Part shown: positions 33,107 to 42,007 of the stretch, one piece after another
Numbering within the stretch: the first letter of the stretch is position 1
Layout: every line of letters begins with the position of its first letter
Source: QHXQ01 sp036389395
GTDB lineage: Bacteria; Acidobacteriota; Blastocatellia; Pyrinomonadales; Pyrinomonadaceae
Assembly: GCA_036389395.1 (NCBI GenBank)
Contig: DASVPY010000008.1
Coordinates: 4,894-68,893, forward strand
Reading direction: 5' to 3'
Length of the DNA: 64,000 nt
Made by a program: the position numbers and the translations under genes
The notes under the pieces: model-generated
Databases searched by the model: none
Seen by the model: only the letters and a program-made list of their open reading frames with translations
Told to the model about the DNA's origin: nothing

Positions 33107-34165
33107 TTAGCCGCACATCGCGATGAACTGATCGACGCCGATGGTGCGCCGCGTTTTCTCGGGCACGTGGAGACCGAGCATGTCGAAGTAGGCGAGGACG
33201 TGCTGGTAGCCCATCTGTCGCATGAAGTTCTGACAATCCGTGCCGTCCTCGGTGACGAGCGCCGTGTTGATGCTGGTCGGGAAGGTGACGTACTGCCCCG
33301 CCCCGTAGCCGGGCTGCGTGTAGTCGTGCCCCTCCGTCTGGTGCTCGAAGGCACTGACGAGTCCTTTAACCAAGAGCGGCGCTTGAATCCCGGCGGGTTC
33401 GTAAAGGCCTACGATCTCGTCAAGCTTGTCCCAGAACTTGGTGACGGCGTCGAGGTTGTTGACCAGGCTCGTCGTGCCCGGCAGCCGCCGGTCGTAGTAC
33501 GCCGCGAACTCCTTATCGCCCGGCGTCGGGCCGGCGGAGCGGCGACAGTAAAAACCGTCTTCGCGGACGACGCGCCGTGTGTCCCACTGCGCCTGCGTGT
33601 CGCGGAGCCAGAGCGCGACGAGCGGCGACAGCGCACCGCCCAGGCTGTGCCCGCCCGTGATGATGTTGACGGGCCCGTGGGCGTCGCGCAGGGCGCGGCC
33701 GAGGTAGCGGTCGAGCGTCTCGCCTTGCTGCGCGCCCGCGCCGGGCGTCATCTGTTGCAGGATGCTCAGCCCGAGGTACGAGCCTTCGGAGATTTTCCCG
33801 GCGCGCGCGCCGGGCGCGGCGTAGGGCCAATCGCGCAGCACGCGCACCCTGAAATCTTCCTCAAGGTCGTAGGGGGCGGCCCCGTTCGTGCCCGCCACCG
33901 AGACGAAGTAAGACGAGTTCTCCGCGTCATAAACCGCGAACATGACGTTCGTCGGGTAGGCTTCGGGCTTCGTGTGCCCGCCGATGTTGGCGACGTAGAC
34001 GGCCGGCCCCCAGACGATCTGCCAGCGCGGGACGAGACTGAAGTCCTCCAGCCAGGAGTTAATCTCGCGGGCCACGCAACGCTCCATCGTGGCCGGGTCG
34101 TTGCACCCCGCGCCCGCGTTGGCCGCGACGGCCAGCAGGTACATCTCCTCTAGTCTATAAAACAC
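33107..34165 (-). CDS. Class 3 lipase-like protein
   Basis: A 352-residue alpha/beta-hydrolase of the lipase class 3 type. The nucleophile elbow is GGHSLGGALSPLVALWL (the G-H-S-L-G pentapeptide) near residues 164-180. Before it come a strand and oxyanion region (NVMFAVYDAENSSYFVSVAGTN), and a late histidine (HVLAYF) could complete the triad. Family members hydrolyse triacylglycerols or phospholipids. No clear signal peptide is seen, so secretion by the general route is not predicted. It could act on a membrane lipid or as an intracellular esterase. The start follows a partly purine-rich region. Confidence 0.85.
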   Translation of the reverse strand: MFYRLEEMYLLAVAANAGAGCNDPATMERCVAREINSWLEDFSLVPRWQIVWGPAVYVANIGGHTKPEAYPTNVMFAVYDAENSSYFVSVAGTNGAAPYDLEEDFRVRVLRDWPYAAPGARAGKISEGSYLGLSILQQMTPGAGAQQGETLDRYLGRALRDAHGPVNIITGGHSLGGALSPLVALWLRDTQAQWDTRRVVREDGFYCRRSAGPTPGDKEFAAYYDRRLPGTTSLVNNLDAVTKFWDKLDEIVGLYEPAGIQAPLLVKGLVSAFEHQTEGHDYTQPGYGAGQYVTFPTSINTALVTEDGTDCQNFMRQMGYQHVLAYFDMLGLHVPEKTRRTIGVDQFIAMCG

Positions 34166-34581
34166 GTTCCACCTCTCTCCTCGAAGCGCACGGTGAAATG
34201 CGAGCCGACGACGAGGTCACGCCGGGCGGCGGCTCCGGCCCGCGGTCGTACCGACGGCACAGGGCCGACGCCGCAAGCGGCGCGAGTTGCGCCCCGGTGC
34301 TGGCTGTCGGGAATCGGGCCGGTGGTCTTCATAAGGGCTGACCGGAGTGACCAACGTCGGCAGGTGTGCGAGGCCGGCGACGCGTGGAAGATATGCCCGT
34401 CGCGGGCGGATGTCAATGACGATTCGAGCCGCAAGGTTTCGCCACGCAGTGGCGGACGCGCGGGCGGCGGGCCTGTCATCAATCGGTAGTCAGCGCGCGC
34501 CGCCGCCGGACGTTGTGCCGCTTCGCTCTTGCAAGTAAACTCCGGCCGGTTCGAGTAGAGCAGCACATCAGGAGGTGCGTG
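34166..34581. other. Gene-free interval before the secreted protein
   Basis: No gene is convincing here. Open frames exist on both strands but have unnatural Arg/Pro/Ala composition typical of GC-rich shadows. The promoter of the plus-strand gene at 34582 and of the minus-strand lipase should both lie in this stretch, as the genes diverge. Confidence 0.4.
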
Positions 34582-35217
34582 TTGTTTCGACATAGATGCT
34601 CGCTACCGATCTTTACGCTCGCGCTGCTGGCGGCCGGCTTCGTGGCGCAGCGAGAGGCGGCGGCGCAGACCGTTCGGGATGATTCGTTGAAGCCGTACAC
34701 GGCTTGTCAGTTTGAAGACGGCTTGCAAGTGGTGCAGGTGGATCGCTTGCCGAAAGACGTTACGTCCCGCACCGTGCGCACCGCCGGCGGGGAGAAGAAA
34801 GTCTCGCTCGCGGACGGCTACCGCGTGCTGGTCGCGTACCCGAAGACCGACTACTTCGCCAACGTCAAAGCCGAGAAGTCGAACCCCGCCGACTACGAGA
34901 AAGATAAGGAAGTCATCCTGGAAAATTTAAAGTGGGCCATCGCCAACACCAAGGACGCGGAAGCCCCGGAACCGATCAAGATTGCCTACGGCGGCTTTGA
35001 GGGTTACAGCACGAGCAGGGCATCGCTCGCGGGGGCCACGCTCGGCATCGCGGTGCTCTTCTCGGACGCCGAGCACCAGGTTCTGACCGTCTACTTCCTT
35101 AACCAGAACCCGAAGAAGCGAAAGTTTCAGACGATTGAAGAGTGGCGGACGCTGCGGGACAACTTTCTCAACCGCTACACGAGTTGCATCAAAGGTAATT
35201 CTTCAGCCCGGCCCTAA
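34582..35217 (+). CDS. Secreted hypothetical protein
   Basis: A protein of 211 residues from the TTG at 34582, six bases after AGGAGG; the neighbouring GTG is too close. Residues 1-28 are a signal peptide ending at AAAQ. The mature part is alpha/beta (RVLVAYPKTDYFANVKAEK, LENLKWAIANT, IKIAYGGFEGYSTSRASLAGATLGIAVLFSDAEHQVLTVYFLNQNP) with a C-terminal helix. It recalls the small TonB-like or lipoprotein-like hypothetical proteins of Acidobacteriota, but no family is recognised. It has two cysteines (TACQFED and TSCIKG) that could form a disulfide. Confidence 0.72.
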   Translation: MFRHRCSLPIFTLALLAAGFVAQREAAAQTVRDDSLKPYTACQFEDGLQVVQVDRLPKDVTSRTVRTAGGEKKVSLADGYRVLVAYPKTDYFANVKAEKSNPADYEKDKEVILENLKWAIANTKDAEAPEPIKIAYGGFEGYSTSRASLAGATLGIAVLFSDAEHQVLTVYFLNQNPKKRKFQTIEEWRTLRDNFLNRYTSCIKGNSSARP

Positions 35218-35358
35218 GCCACTCGGACTCGGATCATGCCGAATCACGGGCGGCCCGACAAGTCGTCCGAGCGGCCCGTCCGTCCGTCAGTCATAAACCG
35301 CGAACAGGTTTTAGGCGAGACTGTCGCCGATCCGTCGCCGTAATCCTCACGACCTCGG

Positions 35359-35607
35359 TCAGTCGCCGCGCCGCAGGAGGTTGTTGCCTTGCTCGATGAG
35401 GCCGGCGGCGATGAGCGCGCCGCCGGAGTAGATGAACCAGTAGAAGCGCGCGTGGTTGATCGTTTCGGGCGCGCGCACGAGCGAGAAGGCGTAGCCCGCG
35501 CTGGCGAGGCCGAGCAGGATGAGCACCACCCAGCGGCAGCGCAGCCACAGCCGCAGCCCCCGCGGCGGACTCCCTTTGACGCACCAACTCGACAGCAGAC
35601 CGCGCAA
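35359..35607 (-). CDS. Small two-helix membrane protein
   Basis: About 82 residues if translation starts at the TTG near 35607 (GGGAGG ten bases upstream); the open frame continues further, but that part is Arg-rich and unlikely. Two hydrophobic helices (WVVLILLGLASAGYAFSLV and FYWFIYSGGALIAAGLIE) are clear. Family unknown. It sits between oppositely directed genes. Confidence 0.5.
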   Translation of the reverse strand: MRGLLSSWCVKGSPPRGLRLWLRCRWVVLILLGLASAGYAFSLVRAPETINHARFYWFIYSGGALIAAGLIEQGNNLLRRGD

Positions 35608-35862
35608 CGCTCTCAACCCTCCCGGCGCAACGTCGGCGGGCCGCGCCGCGGCCCGCCCCGAGCAAGATTGTAGCGACCGGCCGCAGATATATCTAATGAA
35701 GGCGGGTCGTGTGTTCAGGTGGCGGGTGGCGTGAAGCCGTTTTAACAAAGGGGCACGGAGGGTTTATCAATTTAAGACGCGCCTGTTGTCATGTGGACAA
35801 TACTGAGTAGAATGGCGCGCGGCGCGGAGTTTAAGACTTGAGAGACGAGGGGGGCGGAGCAG

Positions 35863-37557
35863 TTGGCGAAGGCGCGGGGCGAGGGTTGGGCGTGGCCCGT
35901 GTGCGCCGTGGTGCTCGCGTTGATGTGCGCGAACCTGCTGTCGGTCGTCGCGCGCAAGAGCATCACGGCGGACGAGGTGGTGCTGATCCCGGCCGGCTAT
36001 CAACACCTCTCCGCGCGCGACTTCCAACCCATCAACGAGCACCCGCCGCTCGCCAAGCTGCTCGCGGCGCTGCCGCTGCTCTGCATCACGCCCGACGCGG
36101 CGCAGCCGGAGGAGGCGACGGACGCGTCGCCCTTGTGGGGCTTCTGGGAGACGCGGCGCGGCGTCTTCGGGCGCGTCTCGTTCTGGGCGCGCGCGCCGGC
36201 GGTGTTGCTCACAGTCGCGCTCGGCGGTCTCATCTTCGTCTTCGCGCGCGAGCTGTTCGGCGCGCGCGCCGCGGTGCTGGCCGTGGCGCTCTACAGCCTT
36301 GAGCCGACGGTGCTGGCGCACGGGCGCGTGGCGCAGACCGACGTGCCGGCCGCGTTCGGCTACCTGCTCGTCTGTTACGCGCTCTATCGTTACGTGCCCG
36401 CGCCGTCGTGGCGGCGCGCCGCGTTCCTGGGTCTCGCGTGCGGGCTGGCGCTGCTCGCCAAGTTCTCGATGGTGCTCGCTGTGCCGGTCGTCGGCGTGAC
36501 GTTCGCGGCGCTGCTGTGGCGCGCGCGTGCGGGCGCGCGGGCGACGCTCGCGGCGCACGCCTGCGTCGTCGCGCTGACGGCGTTGCTGCTCGTGCACGCG
36601 GGCTATTTCTTCCAGCGCCGGCCGCTGGGTGCGTCGGACGCGCAGTGGTTCGCGGAAGCCTTCCCGGCGCACGCCGGGACGATGTTCGCGTTGGCGCGCG
36701 CGCTCGCGCTCGTGCTGCCGACCGAGTTCGTCGTGGGCGTCTTTTGGCAGTTGCAACACAACGCCGCCGGCCACCCCGCGTCGCTGCTCGGCATGTACGG
36801 CCGCACGGGCTGGTGGTACTACTTCCCCGTCGCCTTCGCGCTCAAGACGACGCTGCCCTTCCTCCTGCTGTCGCTGGCGGCGCTCGCGTGGGCCGGCTAC
36901 GAACTGTGCGTGCGCCGCGAACGCCGCTTCGCCGTGCCGCTCGGCGCGTTCGCGCTCTACACCGCGTTCCTCATGCTCAGCCGCATAGACATAGGCGTGC
37001 GTTACTACCTGCCGGCGTACCCGTTCCTCTTCATGCTCGGCGGCGCGCTGCTCGCGCGTCTGCTCGACGCGCGGCGCGTGCGGCGCGCGGCGCTCGCCGC
37101 GGTCGTCGCGCTCTTGGTCTGGACGGGCGCGGAGGCCTGGCGCGCTTACCCAGATCAGATGTCGTACTTCAATCAACTCGCGGCGCGGCGACCGCACTGG
37201 CAATACCTGTCGGACTCGAACGTGGAGTGGGGCGACGACGCGCGCGGGCTGGCGGAATACCTGCGCGCGCGCGGCGAGACGCAGGTGCGCGCCGCCGCGC
37301 TCGCCGCGCCTTATACGCTCCGCTACTACGGCGTCGAGTACGTGAACTTGCTCCCGCCCGACGACGCGCCGCTGCCGGAGACGCGCTACGTCGCCATCGG
37401 GGCCAGCTACCTGAACGGCTCGACCGTGCACGAAGGGCGCATACGCGGTCGCGCGCTGACCGAAGCGGAGCGCGTCAACTACTTCGACGCTTACAGACAG
37501 CGGACACCCGAAGCCGTCATCGGCGGCTCCATCTATCTTTTCCGCGAACGAGAGTAG
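35863..37557 (+). CDS. PMT/ArnT-like membrane glycosyltransferase
   Basis: A 564-residue multi-pass protein from a TTG. An N-terminal helix is followed by the luminal loop ADEVVLIPAGYQHLSARDFQPINEHPPLAKLLAALPLL, the classic dolichyl/undecaprenyl-phosphate-sugar-using (GT39/GT83-type) loop with D-E and EHPPL residues. Ten or so further helices follow, and a soluble C-terminal part (SDSNVEWGDDARGLAEYLRARGE) resembles periplasmic tails of such enzymes. It probably transfers a sugar from a polyprenyl-phosphate donor to lipid or protein in the periplasm. The polyprenyl-phosphate mannosyltransferase gene just downstream (37726) could make its donor, a common functional pair. Confidence 0.88.
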   Translation: MAKARGEGWAWPVCAVVLALMCANLLSVVARKSITADEVVLIPAGYQHLSARDFQPINEHPPLAKLLAALPLLCITPDAAQPEEATDASPLWGFWETRRGVFGRVSFWARAPAVLLTVALGGLIFVFARELFGARAAVLAVALYSLEPTVLAHGRVAQTDVPAAFGYLLVCYALYRYVPAPSWRRAAFLGLACGLALLAKFSMVLAVPVVGVTFAALLWRARAGARATLAAHACVVALTALLLVHAGYFFQRRPLGASDAQWFAEAFPAHAGTMFALARALALVLPTEFVVGVFWQLQHNAAGHPASLLGMYGRTGWWYYFPVAFALKTTLPFLLLSLAALAWAGYELCVRRERRFAVPLGAFALYTAFLMLSRIDIGVRYYLPAYPFLFMLGGALLARLLDARRVRRAALAAVVALLVWTGAEAWRAYPDQMSYFNQLAARRPHWQYLSDSNVEWGDDARGLAEYLRARGETQVRAAALAAPYTLRYYGVEYVNLLPPDDAPLPETRYVAIGASYLNGSTVHEGRIRGRALTEAERVNYFDAYRQRTPEAVIGGSIYLFRERE

Positions 37558-37598
37558 ACGAGAGAGATGATTAGAGGGTAGCGGCCTAATCGCTCAAG

Positions 37599-37701
37599 CC
37601 TCCGTGCCCCCTCTGTGTTCTCTGTGCCTCTGTGGTGAATCTGGCTGAAGGGGCATTCACCACCGCAGACACAGAGGGCACAGAGGATGCACGGAGGCGT
37701 C
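37599..37701. repeat. CACAGAG-family inverted repeat between glycosyltransferase genes
   Basis: Left part 37599-37642 (GCCTCCGTGC, then several CTCTGTG units) and right part 37663-37701 (CACAGAG units, then GCACGGAGGC) are imperfectly complementary around a loop near 37650. The hairpin sits upstream of the next glycosyltransferase start within the same transcript direction. Confidence 0.85.
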
Positions 37702-37725
37702 GGTCATGCGCGGGCGAGTTGGTTT

Positions 37726-38454
37726 ATGAGCAGCGAGAGACGGGCGGGCGTGTGGGTAATCCTGCCGACGTACAACGAGGCGGAGAACTTGCCGCGCCTG
37801 CTGCGCGCCATCATCGCGCTCGAACTCGATCTGCACATCGTCGTCGTGGACGACGACTCGCCCGACGGCACGGGCGAGTTGGCCGCGCAGGCGGCCCGCG
37901 AGTACGCGCGGCTACACGTCATCCGCCGCGCGGGCGAGCGCGGTCTCGGCACGGCCTACCTCGCGGGCTTCCGCCACGCCCTCGGCGCGGGCGCTCGTGC
38001 CGTCCTCACGATGGACTGCGACTTCTCACACGACCCGCGCGCCATCCCCGCGCTGCTCGCCGCGCTCGCGGAGGCGGACGTGGTCATCGGCTCGCGTTAC
38101 GTCGCGGGCGGGCGGATCGAAGACTGGGGCTTGCACCGCAGGCTCTTGAGCGCCGCCGCCAACCGCTTCGCGCGCGCGCTGTTCGAGCTGCCCGTGCGCG
38201 ACTGCACGTCGGGCTTCCGGCTCTACCGCGCCGCGGCGCTCGCGGCCGTGCCGTGGGCGCGCGTGCGCTCGACCGGCTACGCGTTCCTCGTCGAGACGCT
38301 CTACTGGACGCTGCGGCAGCCGGGCGTGCGCGTGCGCGAGACGCCCATCCGCTTCGTTGACCGCAAGCACGGCGCGGGCAAGATGAAACTACGCGAGGCG
38401 TGGCTCGGCGTCACGAACCTCCTGCGCCTCAAGGCGAGCAGCCCCGGCAAGTGA
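37726..38454 (+). CDS. Polyprenol monophosphomannose synthase-like glycosyltransferase (GT2)
   Basis: A protein of 242 residues from the ATG at 37726; an ATG 39 bp upstream is possible. It is a soluble GT2 enzyme: VWVILPTYNEAENLPRLLRAI, the HIVVVDDDSPDGTGELA donor-binding DDD/DxD segment, then AVLTMDCDFSHDPRAIPALLA (the metal DxD-type acid) and DVVIGSRYVAGG. The C-terminal segment DRKHGAGKMKLREAWLG matches bacterial Dpm1. It would transfer mannose from GDP-mannose to polyprenyl phosphate at the cytosolic membrane face and so supply the ArnT/PMT-like enzyme upstream. No C-terminal membrane anchor is seen. Confidence 0.9.
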   Translation: MSSERRAGVWVILPTYNEAENLPRLLRAIIALELDLHIVVVDDDSPDGTGELAAQAAREYARLHVIRRAGERGLGTAYLAGFRHALGAGARAVLTMDCDFSHDPRAIPALLAALAEADVVIGSRYVAGGRIEDWGLHRRLLSAAANRFARALFELPVRDCTSGFRLYRAAALAAVPWARVRSTGYAFLVETLYWTLRQPGVRVRETPIRFVDRKHGAGKMKLREAWLGVTNLLRLKASSPGK

Positions 38455-38466
38455 GTAAACAGATTC

Positions 38467-39138
38467 TTAACGAGCGGCCGTCCGTCTGAGCGTCAGGACG
38501 AGAACGTAAATCTCGTTGGGCTGGCTGGCGGCGAGTGTGCCGACGATGGTCGGCACGCCTTCGCGCGCGCTCAGCTCCGTGGTTAGGCCCGTGTCCTGAT
38601 AGTTGATGACGGGGTAACTGCCGCCGCCTTCGGCGCGCGCGACGCCGGTCTGCACGGGCATCTTCAAGCCGAGCCGGAACCGCACGACGCGTATGAAGGG
38701 CGGCTCGCCCGACCCGCGCGTGAGCGTGACGGTGTTCAGGCTGTAGTTGTAGAAGGTCGGGCTGTTGGCGTTGGCCGCGAGCGGCGTGGCGGGGAAGTTG
38801 CTGACGCCGGATACGTCGAGGTTGCCGTTGTCGCGCACGCGGTTGAAGAAGGTCGTCACCAGACGGTAGTGCTGGTAAGGCAGCGCGGCCCGGAGTTGCC
38901 GGACGGTGTCGTCGAGGGCCGGCGGGAGGCGTTCGCGTTCGCCGGCCGCGTCCGAGGCGACGAGCAGGTGCAGTTGGACTTCGTGGTTGATCTCGCCGCG
39001 CTGCACCTCTTCCGCTTTGGGTGCGTCGGGCGTCTGGGCGCGCGCCGCGTACGCGCCGCAAAGGAGCAGCGCGCAGACTAAAGCAGCGCCGCGCCAGGGC
39101 AGCTTGGTGAAACGTGTCGGTCGTGTCGGTCTTCTCAT
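38467..39138 (-). CDS. Secreted hypothetical protein (acidobacterial type)
   Basis: A protein of 223 residues from the ATG at 39138 (AAGGAG 8 nt upstream). Residues 1-34 are a signal peptide ending near ARAQ. The mature protein contains VQLHLLVASDAAGERERLPPALDDTVRQLRAALPYQHYRLVTTFFNRVRDNGNLDVSGV and a C-terminal beta region (PTIVGTLAASQPNEIYVLVLTLRR). It looks like the secretin-domain or TonB-like parts of a type II/IV pilus component, but I cannot confirm a family. Probably periplasmic or outer membrane. Confidence 0.65.
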   Translation of the reverse strand: MRRPTRPTRFTKLPWRGAALVCALLLCGAYAARAQTPDAPKAEEVQRGEINHEVQLHLLVASDAAGERERLPPALDDTVRQLRAALPYQHYRLVTTFFNRVRDNGNLDVSGVSNFPATPLAANANSPTFYNYSLNTVTLTRGSGEPPFIRVVRFRLGLKMPVQTGVARAEGGGSYPVINYQDTGLTTELSAREGVPTIVGTLAASQPNEIYVLVLTLRRTAAR

Positions 39139-39361
39139 CAGCGAGGCTCCTTGATCGTGCTCATGTCGTAAAGTCCGGCCGGCGCACAGCGCGCGCACGG
39201 CAAGTTCCACGCGGGCCGCCCTGTGAAGTTCCAAATCAAGTGCCGCCGCAAAACGCGGTCGTCGTTATCGGTCAGTCGGCGTATAATGCCGCGCCGAGAC
39301 ATCCGGTGAAACTCTGTTTAAGAGGAGTCGCGCGCTGACGGCTATCTCGTTCCAGTCGGTC

Positions 39362-40297
39362 GTGCTGTGGGTTCTGCTCGCGGCGTGTTGGGCGGTCGTG
39401 CCGGCGTTCGTCTGCGAGCGCCGGGTCAGGGCGCTGGGCGGCGGGCGCGTGTGGGGCGCGGCGCTCGGCGTCGTCTTCGGCCCGCTCGGCGTGGCGGCGG
39501 TCAACGTCTACGGCACACTCCTCTACCGCGCGCTCATCGCCGCGCACCTGCCGCGCCGCGCGCCGCACGCGCCGCCGGAGCACCGCGCGTGGCAGCCCGC
39601 GCCGCCCCGCTTCGTCTTCTCGGCGCGCGCTGACCTGCTCGCCCTCGCCTGCCTCTGGGCGGCGGCGTTCCTGGCCGGCGCACTCTACAACAGCGGCCCC
39701 GCCGAGCAGACGGCGGCGACCAACGCCGGCCGAGCGCCGCGACGCACGCAGGCGACAGCGCCCGCCGCCGCCCCCACCGCCGACACGCCGACCGCGCCCT
39801 TGAGCACCGAGCGCAACCCGCCGCAGACGTTTGAACGGCCTGCGGGCAACGCCCCTTCGGCGGCCGAGCCGGGCCGACTCTCCGTGCTGGGCGCGGCGGC
39901 GGCGACGGCGGCCGGGTCGCCGGAGAACGCGCCGGTCGCCGACGCGACGGCGCAGACGACGGCGACCGTTCAGCCCGTCGGCGTCGGCCCGACGCCGACC
40001 GTAAACGCGGCCACGCCGACGCCCGAACCGACCGCTTCGGTCAAACCGGCCGCCTCGGCCGGCGGCGCGAGCGCGCCGGAGTTGGTGCGGCTCGTGCTGC
40101 CGCCCGGTCTGAAGGCGCACGGCACGATCAGCGGCGCGGGTAGCACGACCACGCTTGCGATCACTTGCGCCGACTGCGCCTACGAGCAGGCCGGCGAACG
40201 CCTGCACGCCGCGGGCGTCCGCGCCGCACTCAAGGCCGCCGGCATCCGCGTCGTCGTCGTCGTCAGCCGCCAGGATAGCTGGACTTTCATCCTCTAA
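39362..40297 (+). CDS. Membrane protein with long Ala/Thr/Pro linker
   Basis: A protein of 311 residues from the GTG at 39362; a start further upstream is possible since no clear ribosome site precedes it. Two helices at the N-terminus (about 1-18 and 32-50), a third near 98-117, then a 130-residue Ala/Thr/Pro-rich low-complexity linker. The C-terminal 70 residues (ELVRLVLPPGLKAHGTISGAGSTTTLAITCADCAYEQAGERLHAAGVRAALKAAGIRVVVVVSRQDSWTFIL) form a compact alpha/beta domain with a CADC pair. This arrangement puts the last domain outside the membrane. No family recognised. Confidence 0.65.
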   Translation: MLWVLLAACWAVVPAFVCERRVRALGGGRVWGAALGVVFGPLGVAAVNVYGTLLYRALIAAHLPRRAPHAPPEHRAWQPAPPRFVFSARADLLALACLWAAAFLAGALYNSGPAEQTAATNAGRAPRRTQATAPAAAPTADTPTAPLSTERNPPQTFERPAGNAPSAAEPGRLSVLGAAAATAAGSPENAPVADATAQTTATVQPVGVGPTPTVNAATPTPEPTASVKPAASAGGASAPELVRLVLPPGLKAHGTISGAGSTTTLAITCADCAYEQAGERLHAAGVRAALKAAGIRVVVVVSRQDSWTFIL

Positions 40298-40302
40298 AGA
40301 GC

Positions 40303-40442
40303 AGTAGGCAGGAGTCAGAAGCCAGGAGCCAGAAGGAAAGGCCGGCCTCGATGAAAGGCCGGCTTTTCTGCTTCTGCGTCCTCTACCGTCTCCCTACTGG
40401 CTTCTGGCTTCCGGCTTCTGCCTTCTTCTTTCTGCCTCCTGC
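40303..40442. repeat. Heptamer repeat block of CAGGAGT/CTGGCTTC type
   Basis: CAGGAGT, CAGAAGC, CAGGAGC units (40307-40337) face CTGGCTT, CCGGCTT, CTGCCTT units (40398-40440). The interior carries a short hairpin around GGCCGGC (40341-40372). Same family as at 23.2, 45.6 and 56.2 kb. Confidence 0.85.
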
Positions 40443-40456
40443 TCTTAATCCAAGAT

Positions 40457-40504
40457 CAAGCAGCGCCCGGTCGTGCTCTCCCCTTCACGACCGGGCGCTG
40501 CTTG
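40457..40504. terminator. 19-bp perfect bidirectional hairpin
   Basis: Arms 40457-40475 and 40486-40504 pair perfectly over 19 bp (core GCGCCCGGTCGTG) with a 10-nt loop, between convergent genes. There is no long T-run, but it is one of the most stable stems in the window, so a terminator for both genes is likely. Confidence 0.75.
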
Positions 40505-40550
40505 GCGGCCACGATGAAAACAGCGCGGCCGATGCGTTAAAAGTCTTCCG

Positions 40551-40802
40551 TTACGCGGCGAGTTTCAGCCCGTCGTAACCTAGCGCGGCTTGCTCCTCGT
40601 TAGCGTCCAACAGCGGCTCAAGCGCGGCGAGCGCGGCGCGCAACTCGCGCACCTGCGCGCGCGTCAACAGCACGGTCGCGGCGCGGTCGCCCTTGTAGCT
40701 GACGCTGACGCTCAGCGCGTGCGGCGCGTGCGCCGACAGCCGCACGTCGCCGCGCTGCGTGTCCTTGCCGACCCGGAGCAGAATCTCTTTCTCTCTCTCC
40801 AT
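40551..40802 (-). CDS. Small hypothetical protein
   Basis: An 83-residue protein with alternating strand and helix pattern (ILLRVGKDTQRGDVRLSAHAPHALSVSVSYKGDRAATVLLTRAQVRELRAALAALEPLL). Its natural composition supports a real gene. The first half looks like a small beta sheet and the second half one long helix. No signal, membrane segment or known motif. A 19-bp hairpin stands past its stop. Confidence 0.6.
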   Translation of the reverse strand: MEREKEILLRVGKDTQRGDVRLSAHAPHALSVSVSYKGDRAATVLLTRAQVRELRAALAALEPLLDANEEQAALGYDGLKLAA

Positions 40803-41017
40803 AATCCCTCACTTAATGCGCGCGCGCGCGCCACGGTAGGAAAAGCAACGGGCGTGCCAGCACCGGCCGCGTGCGCGGCGTCGGCGGCCGGCGAGTTTTT
40901 GGCGCTAACTGGTGAGTTCGGACGGCATGTCCCAGGCCCCGGCGTGGGGGCCTGGCGCAAAGCGTCGAGGGGCTGCGTGGAAAGGTGTAAGCGCGCGGGC
41001 GCTGCTGCCGCGCCGAC

Positions 41018-41734
41018 TCAGACCCGGCCGGGCCAGTGCGGCAGGCCCGCGAGGTAATCCGGGCTGACGCCGTTGAGCCAGACGAGGTGATCGTCAATCT
41101 TCTTCGGGGTCAGCAGGTGCGCCGCGGCGACCGTCCAGATTAGCCCGACGATGAGGGTGAAGAAGCCGACAGCGATCACTTCGCCCGTGTCACTGCCGAA
41201 GCCGAAGAAGAGCAGGGCGACGCTGGCCGTCATCAGCAGCGCGCCGACCATCATGCCCGTCCGCCGCCGCGCCCTGTGCCGCTCGCACAAGCCCAGGTAG
41301 ACGGTGGCCTGCTTTCGCACGCACAGCGCGACGATCAGGTAGATCAGCCAGGCGACGAACAGGAGCAGGTAGAAGGCCGGCGGATGCCAGCGGTAGGTGC
41401 GCTTGAAGTCGGCCTGCTCGACCGGGCAGCCGCACTTGACGCACAAGGGGGGCAGCGGCGCGTCCTTGGCCGCGACGAGCGTCTTGCCGTCGCGCCAGAC
41501 GCCGGCCGGCGCGGCCGCCTGCGCCTCGTAAGGGTTCGGGCCGCGGAAGAACTGCGCGGGCGGCGGCGGCGGGGCGTAAGGCGACGCCCACTGCCCCGGC
41601 GTGTAGGCGGCGGGCTGCGTGCCCACGGGCGCGCCCGCCTGCACCGTGAGCGGGTACTGGCAGCGCTTGCACTCGACGGCCGACTGCCAGTTGACCATCC
41701 CGCACTGCGGGCACTTCACACTGTTGCTACTCAT
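41018..41734 (-). CDS. Zinc-ribbon membrane protein
   Basis: A 238-residue protein. Residues 8-26 form a zinc ribbon (CPQCG, then CKRC). A Pro-rich linker follows, then another cysteine pair (CVKCGCPVEQADFKRTYRWHPP), and four hydrophobic helices (about 122-140, 165-183, 187-207 and a last one near 212). The pattern CVKCG...V...KR.YRWHPP is common in uncharacterised bacterial membrane proteins. The protein probably sits in the inner membrane with the ribbon in the cytosol. Function unknown. Confidence 0.75.
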   Translation of the reverse strand: MSSNSVKCPQCGMVNWQSAVECKRCQYPLTVQAGAPVGTQPAAYTPGQWASPYAPPPPPAQFFRGPNPYEAQAAAPAGVWRDGKTLVAAKDAPLPPLCVKCGCPVEQADFKRTYRWHPPAFYLLLFVAWLIYLIVALCVRKQATVYLGLCERHRARRRTGMMVGALLMTASVALLFFGFGSDTGEVIAVGFFTLIVGLIWTVAAAHLLTPKKIDDHLVWLNGVSPDYLAGLPHWPGRV

Positions 41735-42007
41735 TGGGGGTGTTTTGTGAACCTTTCGTGGTGGCGCTAAGACCTGGCGTCGCGGGCGCGCGCCGTTAAG
41801 GGCCGGCGCGGCCGGCGCGTTATCTTGAAAGTAGCACAGCGGGGCGGCGAGGGGCTAGCGAATTTTACCGGGCGCGGGCGATCAAATTGTCTTGTCACGA
41901 ATGCCGGCTTGTAGTAATGTGCGGCGCACATCAGTTCTGACGAGCAGCGCGCCGCCCCGCTCCTGAAACCGGGCCGCCGCGCCGACCGAGACGTAAGATA
42001 CGACCGG

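Noticed and set aside
34150..34593. 147-residue minus-strand frame before the secreted protein
   Set aside because: Composition is unnatural for most of its length, it overlaps the lipase start, and no ribosome site or family was recognised.
35767..37431. 554-residue minus-strand frame
   Set aside because: It is antisense to the PMT-like glycosyltransferase and has Arg/His/Glu-rich composition typical of the complementary frame of a GC-rich gene.
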